Assembly (NCBI GenBank): GCA_037043235.1
Contig: JAWRVZ010000074.1
Location: 395,501-459,500 of the forward strand
DNA from: Rhodeus uyekii
Taxonomy: Eukaryota; Chordata; Actinopteri; Cypriniformes; Acheilognathidae
Length of the DNA: 64,000 bases
Direction of reading: 5' to 3'
In this document: positions 10,557 through 20,958 of the stretch, piece after piece
How the letters are laid out: every line of letters starts with the position of its first letter
Position numbering within the stretch: the stretch's first letter is position 1
Program-made: the position numbers and the translations under genes
Notes under the pieces: generated by a model
What the model saw: only the letters and a program-made list of their open reading frames with translations
Told to the model about the DNA's origin: nothing
Databases searched by the model: none

Positions 10557-13500
10557 TCTGAGGGCAAGCAATACAGCACAGAGTGAATCATATAAAACCC
10601 ACCGCAGCAGGTATCAGTTTTCTGTTACACCCATGGGCGCTGGGGAACAGCCTCAGAACGAGTGTAAAAATTGTGCACTATGATATGATTTATAATAGTC
10701 CTTGGCAGCTGTTGCTTGTCAGACGTACAGTTGTACATACAGGGAACATGATCCCTGCTGTGAGGCATCACAGTATGGGATCTCAGCTTGTCATTAGAGT
10801 CAGACTGTACGGCAGTCAAGACATGTTAAAAACAATGTTTTGACATACACACGAAGACTCGTCCAGAGTTTAACATTATCAGTCTATATCTTTAGGTTTG
10901 CTCATGGTTTTTCATGAAAAGAAAACTGAAACAAATGACAATGTGTGTGGACCAAGTGGTGGTTTGTTGATCAATCACCAGGTTCTCTGCCTCTATAGTT
11001 TTTTCATATGAGGGTTGTCATAGGAGAAGCTACTCTGCAGAACTGTGCATCAAATCTTGGCAGAACTTCATCTGAGGTCAAATAATGATGGATCCGAGGA
11101 TTATTTTACGATTTAGAAAATTTGTATCAGATGGTCATATTGTGGCCAAAATTGTACAATGTGAACCAAGCTCAAGACAGACACTACCGGAAAAAGAGAG
11201 TGAGGGAAACATGATGAATGATTCAGAGATGCAAAAGGTTTTATTTGAATCCAAGATTTAGGCCTCTACAGAAAGATACACTTTTTGTTTTATTACTTGT
11301 AATGAGTTTCTGTTTCTATGTTCTTCCTTTTAAAATGTGACAGATTGTTACTGCACACAGGATTAAAATTAAACCTTCATCATGTTTTCCTCACTAAACA
11401 GGACAAACCAGCATGATAATTTCTCTGCTAAAGTCTATCAGGTTGAGTCAAATCAATTTGTGATTTTGTTTATGATTGCAGTATCTTGACTTCACTGGAG
11501 TTGTCTGTGTTTAAAAGGCAGATACGTTTAGAATATGGAGAACTGGAGTAAGCATCCTTTCTGTTGTCTGCATTTTGTTGTTTGCGGTTAATGTGTTATT
11601 ATTGGAAAATATATATTGTTATATTATTGTAATAAAATGTATTGGTTATAATTATTTATTATTTTCGAGGAAAGATCTTAAAACATTTTGTATTAAGAAC
11701 TATTAAACTTACATTTGTGAGCAATTTTGTGAATGTAAATGTTTTACTTTCTTTTCTTTTTAGAAGCTGTAGGAACGTGGTTACCATCTTTCTTTTTTGA
11801 GTATACTGTTCTCTCCTGTTTTTTGGCCAGACAGAGTGTATTTTCCTGTCATTTTTCTTTTCTTTTCTTTTGTTGGTTTATTTAGATTGTGTTTGCGTGT
11901 TAGTAAAACGTTTCTTTGGCTTTTTTTGGCTTCAGCCTGAAGTTCGCTTTGTTGTTTTAATACATATTGATTTATTTTTCACATTGAAAATGGTGTTGTT
12001 TTAGCAAAGGGGACACAACAACCTCCTTCCTCCTTTTCCCACCATTTCCACTTTATTGCTCTTTCCTACTTTTAGGACTGTGAAAGAATATAACACATTG
12101 GGGTGCATCATTTTGTATGTTTGGCTGATTTCTTTTGATGTGGGAGGAGACACTCCATGAGTATGAGTTTTGATTTAATAGCATTTACATTATTTCCTAC
12201 TGAGGCATTTAATAAATGTAAAAAAACTTGCGTAAAAAAGGTAATGTAAAAAAGTAAAAAAGGTGGCTGACTTTTTTATATTTCTGAAAAACACAATTAA
12301 GCAAGAGTAGCACAAATACGTGTCTGGTGTGAGACATGCTTTTTTGAGTAGTAAATAATGGTGCAAATACCAGTGAAATGACTAGCACAAACCTTAGAAA
12401 ATCTAATTTAAATGCGATTCATTTAAATACTGAATCGTATTACTGAATACTGGTTCTGTCACTTCTGTATGGGTTTCTGGTGTTTAGTTGGGAGAACTCT
12501 GACACTGCCCCTTTGTCATGTCTATAGCGTTGTCTACCCACTCCATGCCGTGTGGATCTGGTTTTCTTGTAATTTTCTGTTTACAGTTTATTAGTTTAGT
12601 TATGGTTTTCCCCCTCGGGCAGTTTTTGTTTGTATGTTTGTTTTTCAGCCATGACATCCCATAACAAAAGCCTTCAAGTAAATGTCTTCTATCTGAATTT
12701 GATCAGAATGAAAGGGGTGGTTTTTTACTTTTCTAATACTATTAGAGAATACTTGAACACTAGATTGGACGTTAATGTGAAGTGGAACAACGTCCCATCA
12801 GTCTTCACTTCATACTCTCATCCACAGACATTCACTTTATTTTGTTCACGGTAAGGGATATTTTTCCTGTTTGATAAATATAAGCAGCATGGCATAACAG
12901 TTCATGTGCTCGTTATCACTTAGTCAGGACCTGTTTAAAACAAAGAAATTTAAGCTATGTAGGAGAATAGCATGCACAAACAGGGGGAAACTGTATAATC
13001 GTGCAGTGTGTTAAAAAAAAATCTAATCTGATTAGAAACATGTGACATATTGACCCGATAATTTTATTTATAGTTCAGGTAAAAACTACATTTGGATTCA
13101 TCAATCAGAATTAATTAATTTGGACTAAAATAAAAGATGTCTACGTAAACAAAAGCCAGTCACAAAAACTTGAAGAAGAAAACACCAGAAGAGAGATGTC
13201 CAGGGTCCCTGATCACCTCTGAAAACATGCAGAGAGGCATGAGGACTTAAGATGTGGCAAGAGCAATAAACTGAAATAGCTGTAATGTAAGACATAGAGA
13301 TGAACGAGTACAGCATTATCTGTATCTGTATCTGTTAACCATATGAATGATCTGTATTTGTACTCTGACTGGGCGGGGCCTAACCCGGAAGTGGGCGGGG
13401 CTTTACGGCTATGTTATTTTTAATCATACAATTGATATGGGTCGATCAGAAATTGTTATATTTATTGCTGATTAGAAAACTATTTACATGACAGCATCAG

Positions 13501-13635
13501 CATTGAGCTTCAGATTAATGGTTTTGATCACGATAACAAACAAACTGAGTAAGCTTGTTTTAAGCAAACAAATTTCTCCCATTTAAAATAACTGAATTCA
13601 ATTCAATCCGTTCCGGACCTATGAAAAATCCCCAA
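10557..13635. other. AT-rich stretch without recognised gene
   Basis: About 3 kb without a convincing coding region. A segment around 12440-12660 (TTATGGTTTTCCCCCTCGGG) faintly resembles the R/U5 part of the LTRs at 23757 and 27581 and may be an old LTR scrap. A short frame follows at 12654-12854 (NTIREYLNTRLDVNVKWNN) with no recognised homology. Repeated TCTGTATCTGTATCTG and two GGGCGGGG boxes lie at 13320-13400. A 14-base G run followed by a C run sits at 13652-13676. Confidence 0.5.
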
Positions 13636-14218
13636 ACCATAGGCGGAGTTTGGGGGGGGGGGGGCACTGCCCCCCCAGACCAGAGCCAATTAATGCCTGC
13701 CTTGTGCTTTGAATATTTTTTTGTTATTACAGGATTCATATTTTCTCATTTTATTTGTCTTATCTTATTAGTTCTGTGTATAGAATGAGTAAGATATGGC
13801 TAATTAATTTTTAATTACTGTATTTAATTATTTATTTTATTACATTCTGCCGCGATTTGTGAATCTCAAAGTATTGCGGTACGTGAGTGGACGCTCTTCT
13901 CGTTCTGTTTTACGCGCTGAATAAACAAAATGGACATTCGTCGTTTTTTTAATAAATCCACTACTAAAAGTGTGGAAATCTATCGGAAGAGAAGACAGTG
14001 GACATCTACACATCTCGGAAAAAGAGGCGGCTTCTTCTGCATTAGGTAAGATATTGTAATGTCTGAAGTTGTTCTATGACAGGTCAAGGGAGGCTCTGTT
14101 TATGAACTTTAATCGGAACGAAGAACACACTGCAACAAGCGCACCTGTCTAACACATTCGCTTTTTTTCGCCGCACTTCTGAACTCCCCGTGTTAAACCT
14201 ATCACTGCTTTGTATAAA
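13636..14218 (+). mobile_element. hAT (TTF/ZMYM1-like) element 5' region
   Basis: It opens with CATAGGCGGAGTTTGG and a G run followed by a C run, a start I associate with hAT elements encoding TTF-type proteins. A short exon with start codon and splice donor follows. The transposase core is not present in the window, and the region is cut by a hAT MITE at 14220. Confidence 0.4.
13930..14046 (+). CDS. Exon-like start of a hAT-encoded protein (MDIRRFF...)
   Basis: ATG at 13930 opens MDIRRFFNKSTTKS and runs about 38 residues. The sequence AG|GTAAGA at 14045-14050 is a strong splice donor, and unspliced reading would stop at once at the TAA overlapping it. MDIR-type openings with a basic tract are common in hAT transposases with a TTF zinc finger. 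No downstream exon is recognisable, so this is a stranded first exon. It could instead be chance. Confidence 0.35.
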
Positions 14219-14219
14219 C

Positions 14220-14700
14220 AAAGTGTGGTTCTCAAATAGTGGGCGATGCCAGGGGAGGCGCGCGTTACCCTGGGGTACATGCTTTTTTTGCCAGGGAGTA
14301 TGTTTTCTTGCACTGAACAAGAGCAGCAGATATGAAGTTCAGATAACAAAGCCTTCACCCTTTGACGTGTACGATCACACCGGTGTTCATATGCTTGATG
14401 TGATCAACCACTAAATTCACACGTGTTTTCACGCGAAATCTGGCACTGATCCAAAAAAAGACGCGCTCAGAGCTTGTCATTTATCACAACAATTCAGTGT
14501 TTTCAACCACATAAGGTTTCTTTTAGGTTTCAACAAGTTGAGCCAACAAGTTGGTGACTATTTTGAATTATCTGTTATTCAGCGCTTTTTGTGACTGCAG
14601 TATGTCAGATGACAAGCATGACGCATTGCCATGGAAACAATAACGCGAAATTTGTACCTCTTCCTAGGGGGGCGTGACAGAAAATAATTGAGAAGCACTG
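14220..14700. mobile_element. hAT MITE, 481 bp, with 8-bp TSD
   Basis: The ends are AGTGTGGTTCTCAAATAGTG near 14222 and AATTGAGAAGCACTG at 14686-14700, an imperfect inverted pair of hAT type. They are flanked by GTATAAAC (14212-14219) and GTATAAAG (14701-14708), an 8-bp target duplication with one mismatch. No coding capacity is seen. Confidence 0.75.
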
Positions 14701-14708
14701 GTATAAAG

Positions 14709-15016
14709 TCATTGTTCATTGTAAATGTATTTTATATGTAGAATGATTGATATATAAATATGATATAAAAAAAATCTGAGCTCGTGGTCTGCTGGCCTGG
14801 TAGGTGCCCTCCCAAGCACACAAGTGAAACTTATGAATAAAGATTTGTTTTTAAATAACAAATAAACATGTATAATTAACAAATACATAACAAAATATGA
14901 AATAAAGAAATAAAAGAGTTATTTAGCATAATGGTCTTACTTTGGAGACAGACGAGTGCGGCAAACGAAGGTGAACAGCGAGGAGGAGGGAGGGGGAAAG
15001 GGATGTAGGCACTCTA
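14709..15016. other. No recognised feature
   Basis: About 300 bp of AT-rich sequence, then a purine-rich stretch (GAGGAGGGAGGGGGAAAGGG near 14980). I see no gene or repeat junction. Confidence 0.5.
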
Positions 15017-15645
15017 GACCAGGGGTAGGCAAACTACAGCCTGCGGGCCATATCCGGCCCGTTGGGCTTTTTAATCCGGCCCGCCGAACTCGTCGAACTT
15101 GTATCAAACCTCCTTCATTTTACATTTCCGTGTAATGTCTCTATGCCGCGGCTGCAGCGGCAGTGGCCCTCTACACCCCCCCGCCCCATCAACAATCGCG
15201 AACCGCGCTCATGCTCGGCAGTGGCGCTGAAGCTGTGGTGGAGAGTAGGCGTGTGTCGCAAACCCCTCTACACCCCCCCGCCCCATCAACAATCGCGAAC
15301 CGCGCTCATGCTCAGCAGTGGCGCTGAAGCTGTGGTGGAGAGTAGGCGTGTGTCGCAAACCCCTCTACACTCCCCCCCTCCCCGTCAATAATCGCGAACC
15401 GCGCTCAACCACCCAGTCAACAATCGCGAACTGCGCTCACACGTGGGTAACATGTGCGAGTGAGAGAGAGATGCTCTCGAATGATGCTCGACCCTGCACG
15501 CCAACTAGCGGGACGCTCCGGAAACATGGCTCGTATCTCGGATTTGGGCTCGTATTGTGATTGAAAATATGGCCTGAGCTCCGGCTCGTATCTCAAAAAA
15601 CTTGTATGTTAGGCTGCTCGTATCTTGAGGTTCCACTGTACAGTG
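15017..15645. mobile_element. Composite DNA-transposon debris: hAT start and mariner/Tigger-like end
   Basis: CAGGGGTAGGCAAACTACAG at 15019 resembles a hAT (Charlie-like) left end. The block at 15530-15645, closing GTATCTTGAGGTTCCACTGTA, resembles the end of a mariner/Tigger-type element. Between them lies a 97-bp tandem repeat. I cannot tell whether this is one element or two. Confidence 0.45.
15167..15415. repeat. Tandem repeat, 97-bp period, about 2.5 copies
   Basis: CCCTCTACAC begins units at 15167, 15264 and 15361. Each unit holds CAACAATCGCGAACCGCGCTC, and full units hold GAAGCTGTGGTGGAGAGTAG. A degenerate CAACAATCGCGAACTGCGCTC follows at about 15419. The CAACAATNGCGAAC core also appears at 49120-49170. 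Confidence 0.85.
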
Positions 15646-16486
15646 TTCAGTCCAGCGTTCTATGCTAAAATACACAATACAGTAACAAGTGATTGACAAG
15701 TGACCAAATGTGTACTAAGACACCAGGAGAATATCTGCCAATTTTAAACTTTACAACAAACCTTGTTAGCTTGTTCTCTTGTGCCCTACAAAAAATTAAA
15801 GCACCAAAAGCAATTAAATGTATTTACTTTTTTATTTACTTATGTTTTTTAATTCTGGTACAGAGTAAAAAAGCTGTCTAGTTAAAGTCAAACACTGAAA
15901 AAAAATTATATATGGGCCATTCTACAGAATTGGTGACAAAACAGAGTTGGAACCATCTTGAAATTTTTTTTTTTTTTTTGCACAAACTTTGCACGTATGC
16001 AAATTGTACAATATCCAAGGTATACATTTCTAGTAATTGTGCGGTTAGTTCTCAAAGTGTATTTTCAGAAAATGCTGGAATATTTTCATACACCCCAAAT
16101 TTGTCACTACCAAAACAAAACAATATATCATAAATAAAGCAGGCTTATAATGACCTATTAAGATTTTGTTTACATCAAGCTTGTAAATATATTGTTTCTC
16201 TATTTAAATTTTTTTTTTACAGGTTAAATCAATAAAAATGACACATTTAATAATATTTTAAGTGTCATTTATGAGATTTGTTGTATTTTGAACCCAATTT
16301 TTCTTTGTAGAAGGCATAAAGTTTATCATACTGACTTCAAAGTTAAGGATTCATTAGGTTGAATATGCATTAAACTAAACACTATCATAACGTCTTAGTT
16401 GATAATTCAATATACTTTATTTTTGACAAAACTTTCCATGTTTTGGTAGTGACAGCACATTTTCGGTATTTGTAACACTGGTTCCT

Positions 16487-17460
16487 ATTCGCACTGTCCT
16501 CATCAGGGACATGTTGTTCGCTGACGATGCGGCCCTGGTGTCACATACAGAGGAACACCTTCAGCGGCTGATGGATCGCTTTGCTCTGGCATGCAAAGAA
16601 TTTGGTTTGACCATCAGCATTAAGAAAACTAAGGTTATGGGCCAGGACATCCCTGTTCCGCCCTCAATCACTATCGACTGCGAGATGCTGGAGGTTACTG
16701 ACAAGTTCGTATACTTGGGCTCAGTCATTACCAGCGGCCTATCCCTTGACAGCGAGATCGACAAAAGGCTTGCTAAAGCGGCCAGCATCATGGCCGGACT
16801 GAGCGTGTATGGTCCAACAATCAGCTTACGCAGAACACTAAATTCAAAGTATACCAAGCATGTGTTCTCAGCACCCTGTTATATGGCAGTGAAGCCTGGA
16901 CCACTTATGCCAGACAGGAGGATCGACTCGAGAGCTTTCATCTTCGTTGTCTCCGACGCATCCTTGGAATTACATGGCAAGACAAAATCACTAACACTGC
17001 CGTGCTCCAACAAGCCAGCTCATTAAGCATGCATCTCCTTCTGTGCCAAAGACGTCTACGATGGCTGGGTCATGTGCATCGAATGCAAGATGGTCGCATA
17101 CCAAAGGACATCCCGTATGGCGAGCTGGCCAGAGGGCACCGCCCCGTTGGTCGCCCGCAACTCCGCTTCAAGGATGTTTGCAAACGCGACCTCAAACTGA
17201 CAGGCATCGACATTGACGAATGGGAACAGCTTGCCGATGATCGGAACGGCTGGCGCCAGGCTGTTAACCAGGGCATCAGGAAGGGTGAAAAACATCGTAG
17301 ACAACAGCTGGAAACAAAAAGACAGAGAAGAAAGATGAGACAGCAAAAACAGGCCCTCGATCCTCCATCCAACTTCACATGCGATCATTGCGGAAGAGAT
17401 TGTCATTCCAGAATTGGTCTGGTGAGTCATTCCAGACGCTGTCTCCAAGGACGCGACTGA
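16487..17460 (+). pseudogene. LINE reverse transcriptase C-terminal part with zinc-finger-like tail
   Basis: The frame enters just before the polymerase catalytic box MLFADDAALVS (16511-), continues through KTKVMGQD and YLGSVITS to about 16850, then shifts frame. From there to TGA at 17458-17460 it reads RRLRWLGHVHRMQDGRIPK, GRPQLRFKDVCKRDLK, and a C2H2-like tail FTCDHCGRDCHSRIGLVSHS followed by RRC. The WLGHVHRM block and terminal finger mark the endonuclease-reverse transcriptase type grouped with RTE-like clades. One frameshift and the 5' truncation make it inactive. Confidence 0.8.
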
Positions 17461-17511
17461 AGATCGTCCCAGAGTGCAACCATCATCTCTCGAGATGGAC
17501 GGATGCCTACA
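16487..17511 (+). mobile_element. RTE-like LINE, 5' truncated, with TSD
   Basis: The insertion starts in mid-ORF (RTVLIRDMLFADDAA) and ends about 50 bp after the ORF stop. A direct repeat TAACACTGGTTCCT at 16472-16485 and 17512-17525 is the target duplication made from the LTR. A 5' truncation with a variable-length TSD is typical of target-primed reverse transcription. Confidence 0.85.
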
Positions 17512-18735
17512 TAACACTGGTTCCTGTCTGTCTGTGTCTCCCTTGTCACTTCTATGTCTGAAAGATCATGGGTTCACTTCCTGTTTACAATTCCTGTTCA
17601 CTTCTAGATCCCTCCACACCTGTCTTGAATCATTTATCTCGTTAGTGTCTCCAGGTGTGTCTCATGTCTTCGTCTATTTATACCCACTTGTGTGCCTTGG
17701 TCAATGTGAGTTGTTGTAACTGTGATATCTAGGTTCAAGTGTGTGGATGTATGTTCTCCTGCCGTTAGTCTTGTCCTGAGATCTTGTTTAGTTCAGTTTT
17801 GCACCTGAGTGCTTCTTTTGTTTTGCTATTTAAAGTGTTTTGTTTTCAGTTTGTTAACAAAAGTGTTTTTCGTTTGAATCCTGCCGCTCGTCTCTGCCGC
17901 ATCGCACACAGCCCCGGAATGTAACAGTATTGACAGTAATGTTTTGGTAGTGACCACAATACTTAGTTTGCCATGGTTGAATCAGACATTCAACATTTTA
18001 TGTTAATACAAATAACTAATTATATTGCACATATGCAGTCAGCACGTACACTCACCTAAAGGATTATTGGGAACAGCATACTAATACTGTATTTGACCCC
18101 CTTTCGCCTTCAGAACTGCCTTAATTCTACGTGGCATTGATTCAACAAGGTGCTGAAAGCATTCTTTTGAAATTTTGGCCCAAATGGATAGTTATCAATA
18201 CATCTTGAAGTTGATGGAGATTTGTGGGATGCACATCCAGGGCACAAAGCTCCCGTTCCACCACATCCCAAAGATGCTCTATTGGGTTGAGATCTGTTGA
18301 CTGTGGGGCTATTTTAGTGCAGTGAACTCATTGTCATGTTCAAGAAACCAATTTGAAATGATTCAAGCTTTGTGACATGGTGCATTATCCTGCTGGAAGC
18401 AGCATCAGAGGATGGGTACATGGTGGTCATAAAGGGATGGACATGGTCAAAAACAATACTCAGGCAGGTCGTGGCATTTAAACGATGCCCAATTGGACCT
18501 AAAGGGCCTAAAGTGTGCCAAGAAAACATCCCCCACACCATTACACCACCACCACCAGCCTGCACAGTGGTAACAAGGCATGATGCATCCATGTTCTCAT
18601 TTTGTTTACGCCAAATTCTGACTCTACCATCTGAATGTCTCAACAGAAATCGAGACATATCAGACCAGGCAACATTTTTCCAGTATTCAACTGTCCAATT
18701 TTGATGAGCTTGTGCAAATTGTAGCCTCTTTTTCA

Positions 18736-19424
18736 GAATCAGAATCAGAATCAGAATCAGAATGAGCTTTATTGCCAGGTATGTTTACACATACGAGGAA
18801 TTTGTTTTCGTGACAGAAGCTCCGCAGTACAACAGAATGACAGCGACAGAACATAAAACACATAATAAAAGAATAAAAAAATACAAATATGTAGACAGTG
18901 GATGACAATATACAAATGACAATTGTAGGCAGGTATATTACAAAGTGAAGTTATGTATGTACATATATATTGTGTGCAAAATTTAAGTGTATACTAAGTA
19001 TGTGTGTTAGATAAATAAAGTGTGTGTGTATATAAATATAAAGTGTAGTGTGTTCGCCATTATTGTCAGCTGTTCATAAGATGAATTGCCTGAGGGAAGA
19101 AACTGGTCCTGTGTCTGGTCGTTCTAGTGCTCAGTGCTCTGTAGCGTCGACCAGATGGCAACAGTTCAAAGAGGGAGTGTGCTGGATGTGAGGGGTCCAG
19201 AGTGATTTTGACAGCCCTTTTTCTCACTCTGGATAAGTACAGTTCTTGAATAGATGGGAGAGTTGAACCGATGATTCGCTCAGCAGTCCGGACTACCCTC
19301 TGTAGTCTTCTGAGGTCAGATTTAGAAGCTGAGCTGAACCAGACAGTTACTGAAGTGCAGAGGATGGATTCAATGATGGTGGAGTAGAACTGTTTCAGCA
19401 GCTCCTGTGGCAGGTTAAACTTCC
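18736..19424 (-). mobile_element. LINE 3' end inserted in the Tc1 element
   Basis: On the minus strand it begins FNLPQELLKQFYSTIIESI at about 19424 and runs to LMNS and a stop at 19066-19068. An untranslated part with GGCAATAAAGC follows, then a tail of TTCTGA repeats at about 18737-18764. The protein is the extreme C-terminus of a LINE reverse transcriptase (TVWFSSASKSDLRRLQRVVR, FELLPSGRRYRAL). The clade is not assignable from this part. The purine-rich Tc1 sequence on both sides fits a short TSD. Confidence 0.8.
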
Positions 19425-19533
19425 TTTTCCAATTTGTAGTGGAGATGAGTGGCACCCGGTGGGGTGTTCTGCTATTGTAGCCTATCCGCCTCAAGGTTGT
19501 GCGTCTTGTGGCTTCACAAATGCTTTGCTGCAA
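19066..19533 (-). CDS. Chimeric open frame: Tc1 transposase joined to LINE RT tail
   Basis: One uninterrupted 155-codon frame runs from Tc1 sequence (MQQSICEATRRTTLRRIGYN...) into LINE sequence (NLPQELLKQFYSTI...). The junction is near 19424 and keeps frame by chance of insertion. It is almost certainly not a functional gene, but protein predictors will call it. Confidence 0.6.
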   Translation of the reverse strand: MQQSICEATRRTTLRRIGYNSRTPHRVPLISTTNWKRKFNLPQELLKQFYSTIIESILCTSVTVWFSSASKSDLRRLQRVVRTAERIIGSTLPSIQELYLSRVRKRAVKITLDPSHPAHSLFELLPSGRRYRALSTRTTRHRTSFFPQAIHLMNS

Positions 19534-19997
19534 ACCTCAGTTGTAACGAGTGGTTATTTCCGTCAAAGTTGCTCTTCTATCAGCTTGAATCAGTCGGCCC
19601 GTTCTCCTCTGACCTCTAGCATCAACAAGGCATTTTCTCCCACAGGACTGCCGCATACTGGATGTTTTTCCCATTTCACAGCATTCTTTGTAAACTCGAG
19701 AAATGGTTGTGCGTGAAAATCCCAGTAACTGAGTAGATTGTGAAATACTCAGACCGGCCCGTCTGGCACCAACAACTATGCCACGTTAAAAATTGCTTAA
19801 ATCACCTTTCTTTCCCATTCTGACATTCAGTTTGGAGTTCAGGAGATTGTTTTGACCCCTAAATGCATTGAAGCAACTGCCATGTTGATTAGATTGATTA
19901 GAAAATTGCATTAATGAGAAATTGAACAGGTGTTCATAATAATCCTTTAGGTGAATGTATAAAATATTAATTCAGATAATTATCCAGAACCACTTAG

Positions 19998-20479
19998 TGT
20001 CAGGATTCCGGGCTGATCAGCTGAGTTCTTTCTGATAACCATGTGCTTTTGTTTGTCATGTCTTTTCCCTCCCTCCTCGTTTCCTTTTTATCTGCTCATT
20101 TACCTCACCTGTTGTCTCGTTATCTTCCTAGTCTGTTGCCCTATTTAATTCCCCTGTTGGGTGCTATTCGCTGCCAGTTTGTTCGGGTGTTTTTATGCTG
20201 ACATTTCTCAGTTTATTGTCTTTTGTTGATTTCCTTCAGGATTCCAGTTTTGCCAGTCTTCGGACCTCGTTCTGTTTTCCTGACTGGTTCTTTGGATCCT
20301 CCAGCACTTTTAGTTTCTCCTCTGGCTTCTCTGCACCTGTTTTTTCCCAAAGAACTTTTATTTTCTCACCAGAGATTGACTTTGTGTTTTACGAGTTTTG
20401 GCTGGAGTTTTTTCTGTTTTGCTGTTTGCAAATAAACATTTTGCCTGCAATTGGATCCTCTCTGTTACTAGCCCTGACA
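19998..20479 (+). mobile_element. Solo LTR, 482 bp, 5-bp TSD CTTAG
   Basis: It begins TGTCAGGATTCC, ends ACTAGCCCTGACA, and is flanked by CTTAG at 19993-19997 and 20480-20484. AATAAA lies near 20430. TG...CA ends with a 5-bp duplication are the signature of LTR retrotransposon integration, and the absence of interior sequence indicates LTR-LTR recombination. Confidence 0.9.
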
Positions 20480-20768
20480 CTTAGAGACACTCTCTGTCTC
20501 TCTCTTGTAGTCTTTCTAGGCATTAATATCATAGAAATTAACATTATTGACAACAACCTAACAATCCAACGATATCATCCTATCTATAACCCCTCCTGTT
20601 CGAATCGCCTGCTCCAAGCAGGATTCAAACCCTGGTCCGCTGGTATGAGACTGGTCAGACTGTTACATATCATTGACTGCACCCTTAATTGTAACCTTAT
20701 CACATTAAATAGTTTTAACTTGCATACTAAAACACTACTAAAAAATACTAGTAGTAGTGATTTACATA

Positions 20769-20958
20769 ACTGTAAAAAAAAAGAAAAAAACTTAAAAGTT
20801 AAAGGCAACCAGCTGCAGAACATGTTTGAGTTTTCTCAACTTAGGGCCAATAGTTGTACAAACTTTGTTTGAGTTATCTCAACTTTTTTCTCTTTTAAAT
20901 AGTTGAACTTTAAAAGCTGAATTTGTCATACAAAACATAAGTTGGATTTTTTACAGTG
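20769..20958. mobile_element. Small MITE, about 190 bp
   Basis: ACTGTAAAAAAAAAG at 20769 is inverted as ATTTTTTACAGTG ending at 20958, with TA on both sides. The interior has GTTTGAGTTNTCTCAACTT repeats near 20825 and 20869. Ends in ACTGTAAAAA are common in fish MITEs of Tc1/mariner type. Confidence 0.55.

Larger units (their letters stand above)
16471..17926 (+). mobile_element. Solo LTR with nested LINE, 5-bp TSD GTATT
   Basis: It begins TGTAACACTGGTTCCT at 16471 and ends CCGGAATGTAACA at 17926, with GTATT directly repeated at 16466-16470 and 17927-17931. The 3' part (17512-17926) carries GTCTCTGCCGCATCGCACA, shared with the other LTRs in the window. An RTE-like LINE (16487-17511) sits near the LTR start, flanked by 14 bp (TAACACTGGTTCCT) at 16472 and 17512. 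Without it the LTR is about 430 bp. Confidence 0.85.
18085..19818 (-). pseudogene. Tc1-like transposase, split and frameshifted
   Basis: The N-terminus starts at 19818 (MGKKGDLSNF, then an in-frame stop). It continues with the helix-turn-helix region (LGFSRTTISRVYKECC, CEATRRTTLRRIGYNSRTPH) to about 19425, where a LINE interrupts. The core resumes at about 18735 with the first catalytic Asp region (WSDMSRFLLRHSDGRVRIW), then GGGGVMVWGMFSWH and YPSSD. Just after the latter a small deletion shifts the frame before the second catalytic Asp. The remaining C-terminus is readable in other frames toward 18085. This is a cut-and-paste DDE transposase, dead from stop, frameshift and insertion. Confidence 0.85.
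18049..19957 (-). mobile_element. Tc1-like transposon with nested LINE
   Basis: Inverted ends CACTCACCTAAAGGATTATT (18049) and AATAATCCTTTAGGTGAATG (ending 19957) are flanked by TA on both sides. Transposase fragments lie on the minus strand on both sides of a LINE 3' end (18736-19424). Without the LINE the element is about 1.2 kb, near the usual Tc1 length of 1.3-1.6 kb. Confidence 0.85.

Noticed and set aside
15167..15415. CRISPR-like array
   Set aside because: Units are 97 bp, contiguous and nearly identical with no variable spacers, and the context is eukaryotic transposon debris.
18314..18704. Separate small genes on both strands
   Set aside because: The minus strand is Tc1 transposase core; the plus-strand frame is its antisense shadow.
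20195..20872. A 225-codon phenylalanine/serine-rich plus-strand frame
   Set aside because: It lies mostly in a solo LTR with exact TSD and runs on through the flanking sequence into a MITE; no domain is recognisable.
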